Positions 15,394 through 24,755 are shown, counted from the first letter of the stretch. The stretch is DNA of 49,925 nucleotides from JBAOHV01 sp964450685 (GCA_964450685.1 CAYVDN010000023.1:1-49925), one strand, 5' to 3'. The notes: a model not told the origin generated them from the letters alone. Translations and numbers: made by a program.

Positions 15394-16983
15394 TCAGGTC
15401 TCGGTGGCTATCCAGCTGCCGTGGAACCCGTACGGCACGCGTGCCGGCAGGTGGACCGCTGCTACGGGCCCGGCGGCCAGGTCCAGCGCATCGAGCACCA
15501 GCAGGTCGCTCGCCCCGCGGGCTCGGTCCCAGGCATAGGTCACCAGCCACCCCTCGCCCTCGCCATCGCTGGCGGGGATGAACGTGCCCTCGTTCACGTG
15601 CAGGCCGTCGCCGGGGTGGTACCTGTCGAGCGAACCGTCGCGCTCGTCGCGACGGTTGAGCCCCGCGAACTCGACCGGTGACGGGCTCGTGGGATCTGTC
15701 TCGAGGTACCAAGCGTGGCGGTTCGCCCGCCCGGCGAAGCGCCTGTCGATCGCGGGTAGGTCCATCTGCACGTCCGACAGCTGCTCGTCGCTGAAGGTCA
15801 GCTGGTCCGTACCGGTGCCGATTCGCCACCGGTGCGGGGTGGACGGTTCGATCTCGCCGTTGGTCGAGAACGCCTGCGGCAGCACGCACACATCGACCAC
15901 GACGTCGTCGCCGTCGCGGTGGGCGTTCACTCCGTGGAACACGAAGCAGGGTTCGATGTCGACCCAACGGATCGACGACGCTGGTCCACCCAGGGGCATC
16001 ACTCCGACGCGTGCCCCGTAGGACGGGTCCCAGCGGAACCCGAAGCCCGGGTCGACCGGACCGCCGGTCACCGCGGCGACAGCGGCGTCGAGGTCGAACA
16101 CGACCGGCAGCTCCCAGAACACGACATCACTGTCGGTGATGGCGAAGTCGTGCATCATCGTCGGGCCTGCGACGGCGATCTCCTCGCTGTGCTCCAGGGT
16201 CCCGTCCACCGCGGCGACGTGATAGGTCAGGTAGGGCGCCATGAAGCCGTACCCGAAGAAGTGCATCCTGCCAGTCGCAGGGTCGACCTTCGGGTGTGCT
16301 GTCATCGCTGTGCTCAGACGGCCGTCGTAGTCGAACGGCCCGACGGTCGAGAGGTCGTCAGTGGAGAGCTCGTAGGGCAGCCCGACCTCGCCGGAGCTCA
16401 GCAGACGACCGCCGTGGTGGAACACACTGACGTTGCTCTGGTTGTTGGGGCCGCCCGGTGCTCCACCTGCGCTGAGCAGGTCGGTGCCCGCTCGGTGGAT
16501 CGGTGTGTCGACGAAGCGGTTGCGGTACCAGAGCGCCTTGCCCCCGGCCAGGCGGACCCCGTGCACCATGCCGTCGCCCAGGAACCAGTGCGGCGACGTG
16601 CCGGACGCCGGGTTGGAACCGTTGCGCACGTAGAGACCGTCGATCTCCGGTGGGAGCGATCCTGTCACGTCCAGCGAGGTCACGGTCAGCTCCTCGGTGA
16701 CCGGTTCGAACCCGCCCTGCATCCAGTAGGGGAGCGAATCGTCGTAGGCCAGGGGTGCCACCGACGTCGTGGTCGTGCTGCTCGACCCGCCGAGCGCCTT
16801 GCCGTCGGACCCGCACGCACCGAGCGCGCCCGCACCGCCGGCGGCGAGTGCGGCCAGTGCGGCGGAACGGATGAAGGCGCGGCGTTCCACCAGCGCGTGG
16901 TGTGTGAGACGGTCCCCCCGTCCGGCTGCGGACACCGCCACAGAGTAGTCAGCGGCGCTCTGAGTCACTCCGGTCCGGTTCAC
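15394..16983 (-). CDS. Carotenoid cleavage oxygenase family protein, Tat-exported
   Basis: Retinal pigment epithelial membrane protein/carotenoid oxygenase family, 529 residues, a non-haem iron seven-blade propeller that cleaves conjugated double bonds of carotenoids, apocarotenoids or stilbene-like compounds. The iron ligands appear to be His230 (TAHPKVDP), His278 (TMMHDFAIT), His350 (VFHGVNAH) and His521 (PYGFHGSW). Arg34-Arg35 in ERRAFIRSAALAAL, followed by a hydrophobic stretch and LGAC (Cys57), indicate a twin-arginine lipoprotein signal, which is unusual because most family members are cytoplasmic. GTG 16983 overlaps the upstream reductase stop (GTGA), so the long n-region before the RR pair is probably real. 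A later start near residue 32 cannot be excluded. Confidence 0.9.
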   Translation of the reverse strand: MNRTGVTQSAADYSVAVSAAGRGDRLTHHALVERRAFIRSAALAALAAGGAGALGACGSDGKALGGSSSTTTTSVAPLAYDDSLPYWMQGGFEPVTEELTVTSLDVTGSLPPEIDGLYVRNGSNPASGTSPHWFLGDGMVHGVRLAGGKALWYRNRFVDTPIHRAGTDLLSAGGAPGGPNNQSNVSVFHHGGRLLSSGEVGLPYELSTDDLSTVGPFDYDGRLSTAMTAHPKVDPATGRMHFFGYGFMAPYLTYHVAAVDGTLEHSEEIAVAGPTMMHDFAITDSDVVFWELPVVFDLDAAVAAVTGGPVDPGFGFRWDPSYGARVGVMPLGGPASSIRWVDIEPCFVFHGVNAHRDGDDVVVDVCVLPQAFSTNGEIEPSTPHRWRIGTGTDQLTFSDEQLSDVQMDLPAIDRRFAGRANRHAWYLETDPTSPSPVEFAGLNRRDERDGSLDRYHPGDGLHVNEGTFIPASDGEGEGWLVTYAWDRARGASDLLVLDALDLAAGPVAAVHLPARVPYGFHGSWIATET

Positions 16984-17948
16984 ACGGTCAGGACGAGTTT
17001 CCCGAAGAGGTCACCACGTTCGAGCTGCTCGAAACTCGCTCGTGCGTCCGCGAGGGGGCGGACGTCGCTGATCATCGGTTCGATGCCATGGTGGTCCATC
17101 AGGTCGAGCATCTCGACCAGCTCCTCCCGGGTGCCCATCGTCGAACCGACGACCGAGAGCTGGAGGAAGTACACACGGTTCAGCTCTGCCGGCGGGTTCA
17201 TACCGCTGGTGGCGCCTGAGACGACGATCCTCCCACCCGGCCGCAGCGCCCGTAGCGAGTGATCCCAGGTCGCGGCGCCCACCGTCTCGATGACGAGGTC
17301 GACCTTCTCCGGAAGGCGCTCACCTGTCTCGACAGCAAGATCGGCGCCGACAGCCAGGGCGCGTTGGCGCTTCTCGTCATCTCGTGACGTGCAGAACACC
17401 CTGTGGCCGAGGGCCTTCGCCAGCACGATCGCTGCCGATGCCACTCCTCCGCCCGCACCCTGCACCAGCACCGTGGCCGGGCCGTCCAGGCCGGAGCGGC
17501 TGGTCAGCATGCGGTAGGCGGTGAGCCATGCTGTCGGAACTGCTGCTGCCTGCTCCCAGCTCAGCGACTCCGGTTTGGGCACGACGTTGCGTGAGGGGAC
17601 CGTCACCTGCTCGGCGAGCGTTCCCGGGTGAAGCTCCGACAGCAGTGTCCGTCGAGGGTCGAGCGTCTCGTCACCGCCGCCCGCATCCGGATCACCGACA
17701 ACTGCATGCACTACCACCTCGCTCCCGTCGTCGAGCACCCCGGAAGCATCGCAGCCCAGGATCATCGGGAGCCGGTCGGGGCCGAGTCCCACTCCGCGCA
17801 GCGACCAGAGGTCGTGATGGTTCAGGGAAGCCGCCTTCACGTGTACCCGGACCCATCCGTCGGGCACCGCTGGCTCATCCACCGCGCCTACCTCCAGACC
17901 GCTGAGTGGATCGTCGGCTGACTGCGAGACGCAGGACACTGCCAGCAT
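16980..17948 (-). CDS. Medium-chain zinc-binding-type dehydrogenase / quinone oxidoreductase
   Basis: NAD(P)-dependent oxidoreductase of the medium-chain dehydrogenase/reductase superfamily, 322 residues. The GroES-like N-terminal domain includes VKAASLNHHDLWSLRG and PMILGCDASGVL. The Rossmann domain includes LVQGAGGGVASAAIVLAKALGHRVFCTSR. Structural zinc cysteines are absent, as in the quinone-reductase branch. ATG 17948 is preceded by CAGGAGGAG on the minus strand. The stop overlaps the start of the carotenoid oxygenase, implying a shared pathway, perhaps reduction of an aldehyde or enone product; that link is inference. It is divergent from the flippase-like gene starting at 18012. Confidence 0.92.
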   Translation of the reverse strand: MLAVSCVSQSADDPLSGLEVGAVDEPAVPDGWVRVHVKAASLNHHDLWSLRGVGLGPDRLPMILGCDASGVLDDGSEVVVHAVVGDPDAGGGDETLDPRRTLLSELHPGTLAEQVTVPSRNVVPKPESLSWEQAAAVPTAWLTAYRMLTSRSGLDGPATVLVQGAGGGVASAAIVLAKALGHRVFCTSRDDEKRQRALAVGADLAVETGERLPEKVDLVIETVGAATWDHSLRALRPGGRIVVSGATSGMNPPAELNRVYFLQLSVVGSTMGTREELVEMLDLMDHHGIEPMISDVRPLADARASFEQLERGDLFGKLVLTV

Positions 17949-18011
17949 CGCGAACTCCTCCTGTCGGGGTGGGTCGAACCTAGCGGCGCTCGGCTCGGCA
18001 ATACTCGATCG

Positions 18012-20495
18012 GTGCCCACCGATGCCCAGGACGTCTTCGAGGACGACGTCACAGCACCGCTACGCAGGCCGGATCCGGCATCGCTGGACGATCTCCTGAC
18101 ATCGCAGTGGCGACTCGAGGACGTCCGCATCGACGACAGACCCGAGCCGCCGCGTACGCGTCGGACCTCGGACCTTTTGCGCCTGGCTGTGACCGTCGCG
18201 GTCATGGCACTACTGGTCTTCGCGGGGAGCATCGGGTCCGGCACGACCGAGGGGATCCAGGAGGACATCACCTCCGCTGTCACCAGCGTGCCCGAACTGG
18301 TCGTGAGCCTGCTCGCGACGCTCAACAACCTGATCGTGCTCGCGCTCCCCGTCTTCCTCGTCGCCGAGCTGGCGGTCAGGCGCAAGTGGCGAGTGCTGTT
18401 GGTCGCACTGATGGCGTCGTCGCTCGCCCTCGTGGCAGCGAACCTGTTCTCCAAGTATGCCGACCAGTTGATCGACGGAGCGCTGCTCGACGCACTGACG
18501 CTGCCCGTCGGCGGTGGCTCGGGTAGGACCGCAGCGGCGTTCGGCGTGTTCGCAGGTGTCGCAGCTCTCATGTCCGCTGAAGGGCAGGCCGCCCGGTCTC
18601 GTACCCTCGCGATCGTCTGGACCGCCTTGCTCGCACTCGGTGCGCTGTTCCTCATCGACCGTCGGGCGACCCCGCTGGCGTTGATGCTCAGCCTCCTGGG
18701 GGGCCATGCGTTCGGTCTGCTGGCCCGCTACGTCGCTGGCACGGAGAACCCGAGGGTGCCCGCACGCGGGGTTATAGCAGCGATGGCCCGGGTTGGGGTC
18801 AAGCCCACCTGGGTGCGTCAGCTGCCCGGTGAGTCGGACCTGGGGCGACGTTTCGAGCTCGAGACGGTGGATGGTCGCTTCGGAGTCGCCCAGGTCTTCG
18901 ATCCCGACCGACGCACAGCCCGGATGTTGTCGCAGCTGACACGGCTCGTGCGTGTGCGTACCTGGGTCACCCGATCGCCAGGATGGTCGGAGCGGGCACA
19001 GGTGCAGCAGGCCGCGGTGCCGGTGCTGATGGCTCGGGCCAAGGGCATCCGCACCCCGGACCTGTTGGCGGCGGTCGAGGTGGACGAGCGCACGATGGCG
19101 GTCGTCGAGGAGCACCCACGCGATCTGCGACCACTGCGGGGATTCTCGCCCGAGGCCATCTCTGACGAGGCGCTCGACCAGGTGTGGCGGGAGGTGCGTC
19201 GGATGCACCACCTGGGAATCGCCCACGAGGGGTTGAACGTCGACAGCTTCGCTCTTGACGATGACGGCCGAGTCTGGATTCTGGGCCTCGACCGAGGGGA
19301 GATCGCAGCGCCCCGGCTCCGGATGCGTCTGGATCGCGCCGAGCTCCTCATCGCCACGGCGATGCTTGTCGGAACCGACCGGGCGATCGAGGCGGCGGAA
19401 CGCGCGATCGGGAACGAGGACCTGGCCAACCTCCCTGCGCTCATGCAGCCGATTGCGCTCAACTCAGCCACGCGCGACGAGCTGCGCACGAACCGCGATC
19501 TGCTCTCGCAGCTACGTGACGAGGCGATCGCCCACGCCCCCGAACCCAGCGCTGACGACGTCCGTCTCGAGCGACTGCGACCCCGGTCCGTCATCAGCCT
19601 CGTGGCAGTCACATTCGCGGTCTATGTGCTCGCCGGTCAGCTGGGCAATGTCGACTTCGGGACCATCGTGTCGAGCGTCGACTGGGCATGGGCGGCGGTG
19701 GCGCTGGCCGCGTCGTTGACGACCTACATCGGTGCAGCCTTCCATGTGCTGCCGCTGTCACCCGTCCGTATCCCGTTCGGTCGCTGGTTGATGGCGCAGT
19801 TCGCCGCCAGCTTCGTGACGCTGGTCGCACCTGCCGCTGTCGGGTCGGCCGGTACGAACGCTCGCCTCATCCAGCAGGCGGGAGCACCTCCGGGCCTGGC
19901 CCTGGCCACCGTCGGTGTCTCGTCGCTCGTCGCATTCCTGGCCACAGCGCTGGCGTTGGTGGCGGTGTCGTTCTTCTCGGCCGAGACCGTCGCCTGGAAC
20001 TTCGAAGCACCCACCGATGGTGTGATGCTGGGCGGAGGCATCGTCCTCGCCCTGATGGTGCTCGCCTTCGTAGTCCCCTACAGCCGCCGGATCATCCTCT
20101 CCCGTCTGCGTCCCACCTGGGAGAACCTCGGGCCCAGACTGCTGGACATCGTCCGCGATCCCAAACGGCTCGTCCTGGCGGCGGCAGGAAACCTGATGAG
20201 CTTCGGCAGCTACGCCCTGACGTTGTACGCAGCGGTACGTGCCTACGGAGGATCGATTCCCTTCGCAGCGGCGACCGTCGTCTACCTCGGCTCGGGACTG
20301 CTCGGATCGGTGGCACCGACTCCCGGTGGCATCGGTGCTGTCGAGGCGGCCCTGGTCGCCGGCCTGAGCGCCGTCGGGGTTCCACCGACGATCGCGCTGC
20401 CCGCAGCGCTGCTGTACCGGATGGTCACCTTCTGGCTGCCGACCGTGCCCGGATGGATGGCGTTCCAGTGGTTGCAACGCAGAGAGGCCATCTGA
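18012..20495 (+). CDS. Flippase-like membrane protein with central pseudokinase domain
   Basis: Membrane protein of 827 residues in three parts. An N-terminal region (about 55-245) has six or so hydrophobic helices. A cytoplasmic region (about 250-510) resembles a protein-kinase fold: VVEEHPRDLRPL looks like a hinge, and GIAHEGLNVDSFALDDDG around residue 400 aligns with the HRDLxxxN catalytic loop but lacks the catalytic Asp, while WILGLDRGE replaces DFG. This is therefore a pseudokinase. The C-terminal region (about 520-820) is an LPG-synthase-type flippase domain (UPF0104/YbhN) with the hallmark PTPGGIGAVEAALVAGL. Such proteins are thought to move lipids or lipid-linked sugars across the membrane. 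GTG 18012 follows at once on AT-rich sequence without a ribosome site, so the mRNA may be leaderless. Confidence 0.88.
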   Translation: MPTDAQDVFEDDVTAPLRRPDPASLDDLLTSQWRLEDVRIDDRPEPPRTRRTSDLLRLAVTVAVMALLVFAGSIGSGTTEGIQEDITSAVTSVPELVVSLLATLNNLIVLALPVFLVAELAVRRKWRVLLVALMASSLALVAANLFSKYADQLIDGALLDALTLPVGGGSGRTAAAFGVFAGVAALMSAEGQAARSRTLAIVWTALLALGALFLIDRRATPLALMLSLLGGHAFGLLARYVAGTENPRVPARGVIAAMARVGVKPTWVRQLPGESDLGRRFELETVDGRFGVAQVFDPDRRTARMLSQLTRLVRVRTWVTRSPGWSERAQVQQAAVPVLMARAKGIRTPDLLAAVEVDERTMAVVEEHPRDLRPLRGFSPEAISDEALDQVWREVRRMHHLGIAHEGLNVDSFALDDDGRVWILGLDRGEIAAPRLRMRLDRAELLIATAMLVGTDRAIEAAERAIGNEDLANLPALMQPIALNSATRDELRTNRDLLSQLRDEAIAHAPEPSADDVRLERLRPRSVISLVAVTFAVYVLAGQLGNVDFGTIVSSVDWAWAAVALAASLTTYIGAAFHVLPLSPVRIPFGRWLMAQFAASFVTLVAPAAVGSAGTNARLIQQAGAPPGLALATVGVSSLVAFLATALALVAVSFFSAETVAWNFEAPTDGVMLGGGIVLALMVLAFVVPYSRRIILSRLRPTWENLGPRLLDIVRDPKRLVLAAAGNLMSFGSYALTLYAAVRAYGGSIPFAAATVVYLGSGLLGSVAPTPGGIGAVEAALVAGLSAVGVPPTIALPAALLYRMVTFWLPTVPGWMAFQWLQRREAI

Positions 20496-20510
20496 ACAGG
20501 GGAGTACGAC

Positions 20511-20516
20511 TAGTGT
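20511..20516 (+). promoter_or_regulatory. -10 element of a probable leaderless promoter (UvrD-type helicase)
   Basis: TAGTGT is followed by seven bases and then ATG 20524. The GGGGAG upstream (20500-20505) is too far from the ATG to act as its ribosome site. Confidence 0.45.
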
Positions 20517-20523
20517 CGAACAC

Positions 20524-22578
20524 ATGTTCCCCTTCGTTGAGCGTCTGGACGAGGAGCAGCGGATCGCCGTCACCTCCGACGCCGATCGTCTCTGCATAGT
20601 CGCCGGTGCCGGTACCGGGAAGACCACCACGCTCACCAGCCGGGTGGCGTGGCTGGTGGCCAACGGCGTGCGCCCTGAGCGGGTGATGCTGGTCACGTTC
20701 ACCCGTCGTGCGGCCAGTGAGATGGTCGCCCGGACCGACGCCCTGTTGGGAGAGATCGGAGCCTGCGGTCATGCGCATCCCGGGCGCGTGCGCGCCGGGA
20801 CGTTCCACTCGATCGCCCACCGCACACTGCGGCGCCATGCTCGGTCGCTCGGTCTGGACGAGGGCTTCTCGGTGCTCGACCCTGCTGACGCCGGGGACCT
20901 GTTGGATCTCGTTCGCCAGGACCACCTGGGTGCTCGTACGACCGAGCGCCGGTTCCCCCGCAAGTCGACGTTGCTCGACCTGTACTCACGTGCGGTGAAC
21001 ACCCAACGGCCTCTGTCGGAGGTGGTGGCCGATGTGGCGCCATGGGCATCGGACCGGGTCGACGACATCGCAGCGATCTGTCGCGGGTACGTGGATCGCA
21101 AACGGGCCTTGGCGGTCCTCGACTTCGACGACCTCCTGCTCCACTGGCGCGCAGCGGTACGCCACCCTCAGATGGGTCCCGCTCTGGCGGGGGAGCTCGA
21201 TGCCGTGCTCGTCGACGAGTACCAGGACGTGAACACCCTCCAGGTCGACGTGCTGGTCGCCATGTGCACAGCCGACGACGGTCCGTCTCTCACGGTCGTC
21301 GGCGACGACAGCCAGGCGGTCTACTCGTTCCGGGGGTCGAGCCCCCGGCATCTTCTCGACATCGGCGACTCGATCGCCGGGGTTCACACTGTGTCGTTGC
21401 AGCGCAACCACCGTTCGACCCAGGCGGTGCTCGATGTGGCGAACGCCGTTGCTGCCGATGCGCCGGAGGGTTTCGGAACCAGGCTGCGCAGCGCCATCGA
21501 CGAGGAGTCCGGAATCGGTGGACCTCGTCCCGAACTGATCACCTGCCACGACGAGGATGCCGAGGCAGCAGCGGTGTGTGAGCGAATCCTCGGGCACCGT
21601 GAGGACGGCACTGCTCTGAGCCGCCAGGCGGTGCTAGTGCGTGCTGCGCACCATTCGGCGCTGCTCGAGATCGAGCTGGGCCGCCGGCGGATCCCCTTTG
21701 TGAAGTATGGCGGGCTGCGCTTCCTCGAGGCGGCCCATGTCAAGGACCTGATCTGCGTATTTCGTCTGGCCGACAACCCACGTGACGAGCTTGCCTGGTT
21801 CCGGGTGTTGCAACTGCTCGATGGTGTCGGGCCGGCAACCTCTAGGCGCGTCATCGACGAGCTCGGATTGGCCGATGGCGACGCCGAGGTGCGTTCCCGG
21901 TGGCCCGCAGCTGCGGTGCTGCTGCCTGCCGCCGCGCGCGAGGTGGCCACCGGTCTGGTCGATGCGATGGCCCGAGTGCCGGGAGAGAGCGCGGGAACGC
22001 AGGCTGACCGCCTGGTGGGCGCGCTGGAGCCGATGATCCGCCAGGCCTACCCGGATTTCACAGCGCGGCTGGCCGACCTCGATGCCCTCTGTAATGCGGC
22101 AGAGGGTTGCAGCCGTGTATCGGACGTGGCCGCCGATCTCTCACTCGAGCCACCGAGCTCGACCGGTGATCTGGCGGATGTGCCGACGATCGACGAGGAC
22201 TGGATGGTCATATCGACGATCCACTCGGCCAAGGGACTCGAATGGGACGTCGTGCACCTTCTGCGAGTCGCTGACGGCGACCTTCCCTCGGACATGGCGC
22301 TGACCGATCGGGAGGGACTCGAGGAGGAACGGCGGCTGTTCTACGTCGCGGTGACCCGTCCCGCGAGGGCGCTGCACATGTACCAACCACTGCGCTTCCA
22401 CCACCGCCCACGCGGCCGCGACGACGCCCACACCTATGGCCAGCCGTCGCGGTTCCTGTCCGAGCGGGTCCGTTCAGTCCTTGACCACACCCGACCGGCG
22501 ATCGACGGCCGCTGCGACGAGCCTGTCATGGTGTCCCAGCACAGCGTCGACCTGGAGCTCGACGCACTCTGGGCTTGA
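20524..22578 (+). CDS. UvrD/PcrA-type ATP-dependent DNA helicase
   Basis: Superfamily 1A 3'-5' DNA helicase of 684 residues. Visible motifs: the Q motif LDEEQRIAVTS, Walker A AGAGTGKTTTL (Lys33), VTFTRRAASEM (Ia), VLVDEYQDVN near residue 231 (II), GDDSQAVYSFRGS (III), NHRST (IV), STIHSAKGLEWDVVHLL (V) and LFYVAVTRPARAL (VI). The region between motifs IV and V contains the 2B subdomain. Length and motif order are those of UvrD/PcrA, working in repair or replication restart. No C-terminal nuclease or HRDC domain is apparent. Start at ATG 20524, 28 bases after the flippase-like gene, with its own apparent promoter. Confidence 0.95.
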   Translation: MFPFVERLDEEQRIAVTSDADRLCIVAGAGTGKTTTLTSRVAWLVANGVRPERVMLVTFTRRAASEMVARTDALLGEIGACGHAHPGRVRAGTFHSIAHRTLRRHARSLGLDEGFSVLDPADAGDLLDLVRQDHLGARTTERRFPRKSTLLDLYSRAVNTQRPLSEVVADVAPWASDRVDDIAAICRGYVDRKRALAVLDFDDLLLHWRAAVRHPQMGPALAGELDAVLVDEYQDVNTLQVDVLVAMCTADDGPSLTVVGDDSQAVYSFRGSSPRHLLDIGDSIAGVHTVSLQRNHRSTQAVLDVANAVAADAPEGFGTRLRSAIDEESGIGGPRPELITCHDEDAEAAAVCERILGHREDGTALSRQAVLVRAAHHSALLEIELGRRRIPFVKYGGLRFLEAAHVKDLICVFRLADNPRDELAWFRVLQLLDGVGPATSRRVIDELGLADGDAEVRSRWPAAAVLLPAAAREVATGLVDAMARVPGESAGTQADRLVGALEPMIRQAYPDFTARLADLDALCNAAEGCSRVSDVAADLSLEPPSSTGDLADVPTIDEDWMVISTIHSAKGLEWDVVHLLRVADGDLPSDMALTDREGLEEERRLFYVAVTRPARALHMYQPLRFHHRPRGRDDAHTYGQPSRFLSERVRSVLDHTRPAIDGRCDEPVMVSQHSVDLELDALWA

Positions 22579-22671
22579 GGCCTTGTCAGGACCGCGCATC
22601 GTTGTCCTGTGACCGTCCGGTCTCGGGGTCGCGCGGTGGCAGCACCAGCGGGAGTGGCCCGGAGGTGGCTG

Positions 22672-23871
22672 TCAGGCCGGGATTTCGATCGGGCGGTCAC
22701 CGGGCTCCGGTTCGACCAGAGGGCAGCGCGTACGGGTGTAGATGGTCGGCATGCAGCGGTTGCAGTGGACACACCCCGACGTGTCAGCTGATCCATCACG
22801 GTAGCGATTGACCAACTCAGGGTCGTGCAGCAACGCCCGTCCCATCGCGACGAAGTCGAAGCCGTCGTCTATCGCCGACTGCGCGGTCGCGAGGTCGCTG
22901 ATGCCGCCCAGCAGGATTATCGGTGTGTCGAGCAGGTCCCGGTACCGCTCTGCCATCGTCTTGAAGTACGCCTCCTCGTAGGGGTAGCGGCGCAGGAACT
23001 TCGAGCCCACCAGAGCGAACCCCGGTCGCAGGAACCAGGGCATCGTGCGGCCGAACTCCCGAACGGGAGCGCCGCCCTTGAACAGGAACATCGGGTTCGC
23101 GAGCGAGCTGCCGCCGGTCAGCTCCAGCGCGTCCACCGTGCCGTCGTCGGCCAGCCACTGCGCCACCTGCAGGCTCTCCTCGATGTCGAAACCGCCACGC
23201 ACGCCGTCTGTCATGTTCAGCTTGGCGGTCACGGCAACCCGATCCCCGGCGGTGCTGCGCACTGCGTGCATCACCTGACGGGCGAACCGGGCACGGTTCT
23301 CCAGAGACCCGCCCCAGCGGTCGTCGCGGCGGTTCAGCAGCGGCGACAGGAACGAGCTCAACAGGTAGTTGTGACCCAGGTGCACCTCAATGGCGTCGAA
23401 TCCGGCTTGGACGCACAGTCGTGTACCTGCGGCGAACTCCGAGGTGATGCGGGCGATGTCGGCTTCGTCGGCTGCGCGCGTGCGTCTCATCCCCAGCGGG
23501 TTGAAGAACCGCCCAGGGGCGTACGACGGTGCCCCGTTGGAAGACGCGTTCGCGACGGGGCCTGCATGGCCGATCTGAGCTGCCGCGAGTGCTCCCTCGG
23601 CGTGGACCGCATCGGTCAGGTCACGGAGTCCGTGGACCACCTCGGGCCGCAGCCAGATGGCGTTCTCGTCGGTTCGGCCGCCGGGCGCGACGGCAAGGTA
23701 CGCGACGGTCGTCATGGCGGCCCCACCGGCAGCAACCCTGCGGTGGAACTCGATCAGGTCGTCCGAGACCTTCGACCCAGCGGTGCGTCCTTCGAACGTG
23801 GCGGCCTTGATGATCCGGTTGCGCAGCGTGAGAGGGCCGAGGGTGGCGGTTTCGAACAACGTGGAGGCCAT
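22672..23871 (-). CDS. NADH:flavin oxidoreductase, old yellow enzyme family
   Basis: FMN-dependent TIM-barrel reductase of 399 residues from ATG 23871. Family landmarks are LTLRNRIIKAATFEG at the N-terminus, AAQIGHAGP, FDAIEVHLGHNYLLSSFLSPLLNRRDDRWGGS (split here across the substrate and FMN loop), LLGGISDLATAQSAIDDGFDFVAMGRALLHDP (phosphate-binding end) and a C-terminal SGCVHCNRCM. The cysteine cluster with a further Cys after TRTR recalls the iron-sulphur motif of 2,4-dienoyl-CoA reductase-type members, although the usual C-terminal FAD domain is missing. It would reduce an activated alkene with NAD(P)H. An upstream in-frame extension to 23931 has no supporting ribosome site. Convergent with the helicase gene. 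Confidence 0.93.
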   Translation of the reverse strand: MASTLFETATLGPLTLRNRIIKAATFEGRTAGSKVSDDLIEFHRRVAAGGAAMTTVAYLAVAPGGRTDENAIWLRPEVVHGLRDLTDAVHAEGALAAAQIGHAGPVANASSNGAPSYAPGRFFNPLGMRRTRAADEADIARITSEFAAGTRLCVQAGFDAIEVHLGHNYLLSSFLSPLLNRRDDRWGGSLENRARFARQVMHAVRSTAGDRVAVTAKLNMTDGVRGGFDIEESLQVAQWLADDGTVDALELTGGSSLANPMFLFKGGAPVREFGRTMPWFLRPGFALVGSKFLRRYPYEEAYFKTMAERYRDLLDTPIILLGGISDLATAQSAIDDGFDFVAMGRALLHDPELVNRYRDGSADTSGCVHCNRCMPTIYTRTRCPLVEPEPGDRPIEIPA

Positions 23872-23946
23872 GATCGAATCATGCCTCGTGGCTCGCCACC
23901 GTGGTGGTTGAACCGGTCTCGATGTTGTCAAGAGCCGGTGTTGTCA

Positions 23947-23968
23947 GGGCCCGCTCTCGTCTGGGCCC
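23947..23968 (-). terminator. GGGCCC hairpin after M15 peptidase gene
   Basis: GGGCCC at 23947-23952 and 23963-23968 can pair around a ten-base loop, seven bases beyond the peptidase stop codon on the minus strand. No T-tract follows, so this is a modest call. Confidence 0.35.
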
Positions 23969-23975
23969 GATGTGG

Positions 23976-24755
23976 TCAGCGTCCGGAGGCGCTCACGTGC
24001 TGGAAGTCCCTGGCCGATGACCAGCGCCCGCCCCAGCCCCAACCGATCCGGTCGAACGCGGCCACCGCCGGCCCTCCCTCGACGAGCATTCCTGTGCGCA
24101 CGTTCCCACGATCGAGGAACGTCGCCCCTGCACCCGGCTCCACGCTCGAGCCGCTCACCCACGGGTTCTGCACCGGATTGATGTCGATCGCTCGTCCGTA
24201 GGCGTGCTCCGACCACTGCGAGCTACCCGCGACACGCCGACAGTTGAACGCCGAGGTGTTGTTGGCAGCCATCGAAGCGCTGTCGTCGCCAGCGAAGTCG
24301 TCGACCAGCTGCATGCGCTCGATGCGGAACCCGGCGTCCCACATGAGCTTGAACGCGATGGCCACAGCCGTGACGTCGCGCTCGTGCACCACCAGCTCGC
24401 CCACGTGCTCACCGCCGTCGAAACCCATGTGGCTGATGCGCAGATAGCGCAGCGACGAGAGGGGGATGGGACAGCCGGGACGCCACGAGGTGGGGGTCAT
24501 GCGCGCCGCCAGCGCGCCCGTGATGGGTGACTCGCTCCAGGAGAACCGCTGCTCGCGTGCTACTTCGTCCCAGTACTCGGTGGCGGCTGCCGCCGCTCGC
24601 GACAGTTCGGGCTCGGCCAACGGTGCGTTCCCATGGTCCGTCCACCACTGCTGGAACTGCTCCGGCGTGCAAGCCGGGGCAGCGGTCGACAGGCCTAGTG
24701 CGACCACCAGGATCAGCGTCAGTCGACTGCTCCGGCTCATGCAGGGTTCGCTCAC
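23976..24755 (-). CDS. Exported M15-family peptidoglycan peptidase
   Basis: Zinc peptidase of the M15 family (VanY, CwlK or L-alanyl-D-glutamate peptidase type), 259 residues. The N-terminus is a signal peptide (SRLTLILVVALGLSTAAPAC) with a possible lipobox or cleavage near Cys29. The metal-binding signature is SEHAYGRAIDINP with His184 and Asp191, and the third ligand is His253 in DFQHVSA. It should cut peptide cross-links or stem peptides in the cell wall. GTG 24755 overlaps the msrB stop by four bases; an internal ATG at 24740 would give the same signal peptide with a shorter n-region and cannot be excluded. Co-transcription with msrB suggests envelope stress, which is inference. Confidence 0.88.
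   Translation of the reverse strand: MSEPCMSRSSRLTLILVVALGLSTAAPACTPEQFQQWWTDHGNAPLAEPELSRAAAAATEYWDEVAREQRFSWSESPITGALAARMTPTSWRPGCPIPLSSLRYLRISHMGFDGGEHVGELVVHERDVTAVAIAFKLMWDAGFRIERMQLVDDFAGDDSASMAANNTSAFNCRRVAGSSQWSEHAYGRAIDINPVQNPWVSGSSVEPGAGATFLDRGNVRTGMLVEGGPAVAAFDRIGWGWGGRWSSARDFQHVSASGR

Noticed and set aside
15832..17262. Long open frame on the plus strand opposite the carotenoid oxygenase and reductase genes
   Set aside because: It has an Arg/Val/Gly-rich composition typical of antisense frames in high-GC DNA and no recognisable domain, while the opposite strand encodes two clear families.
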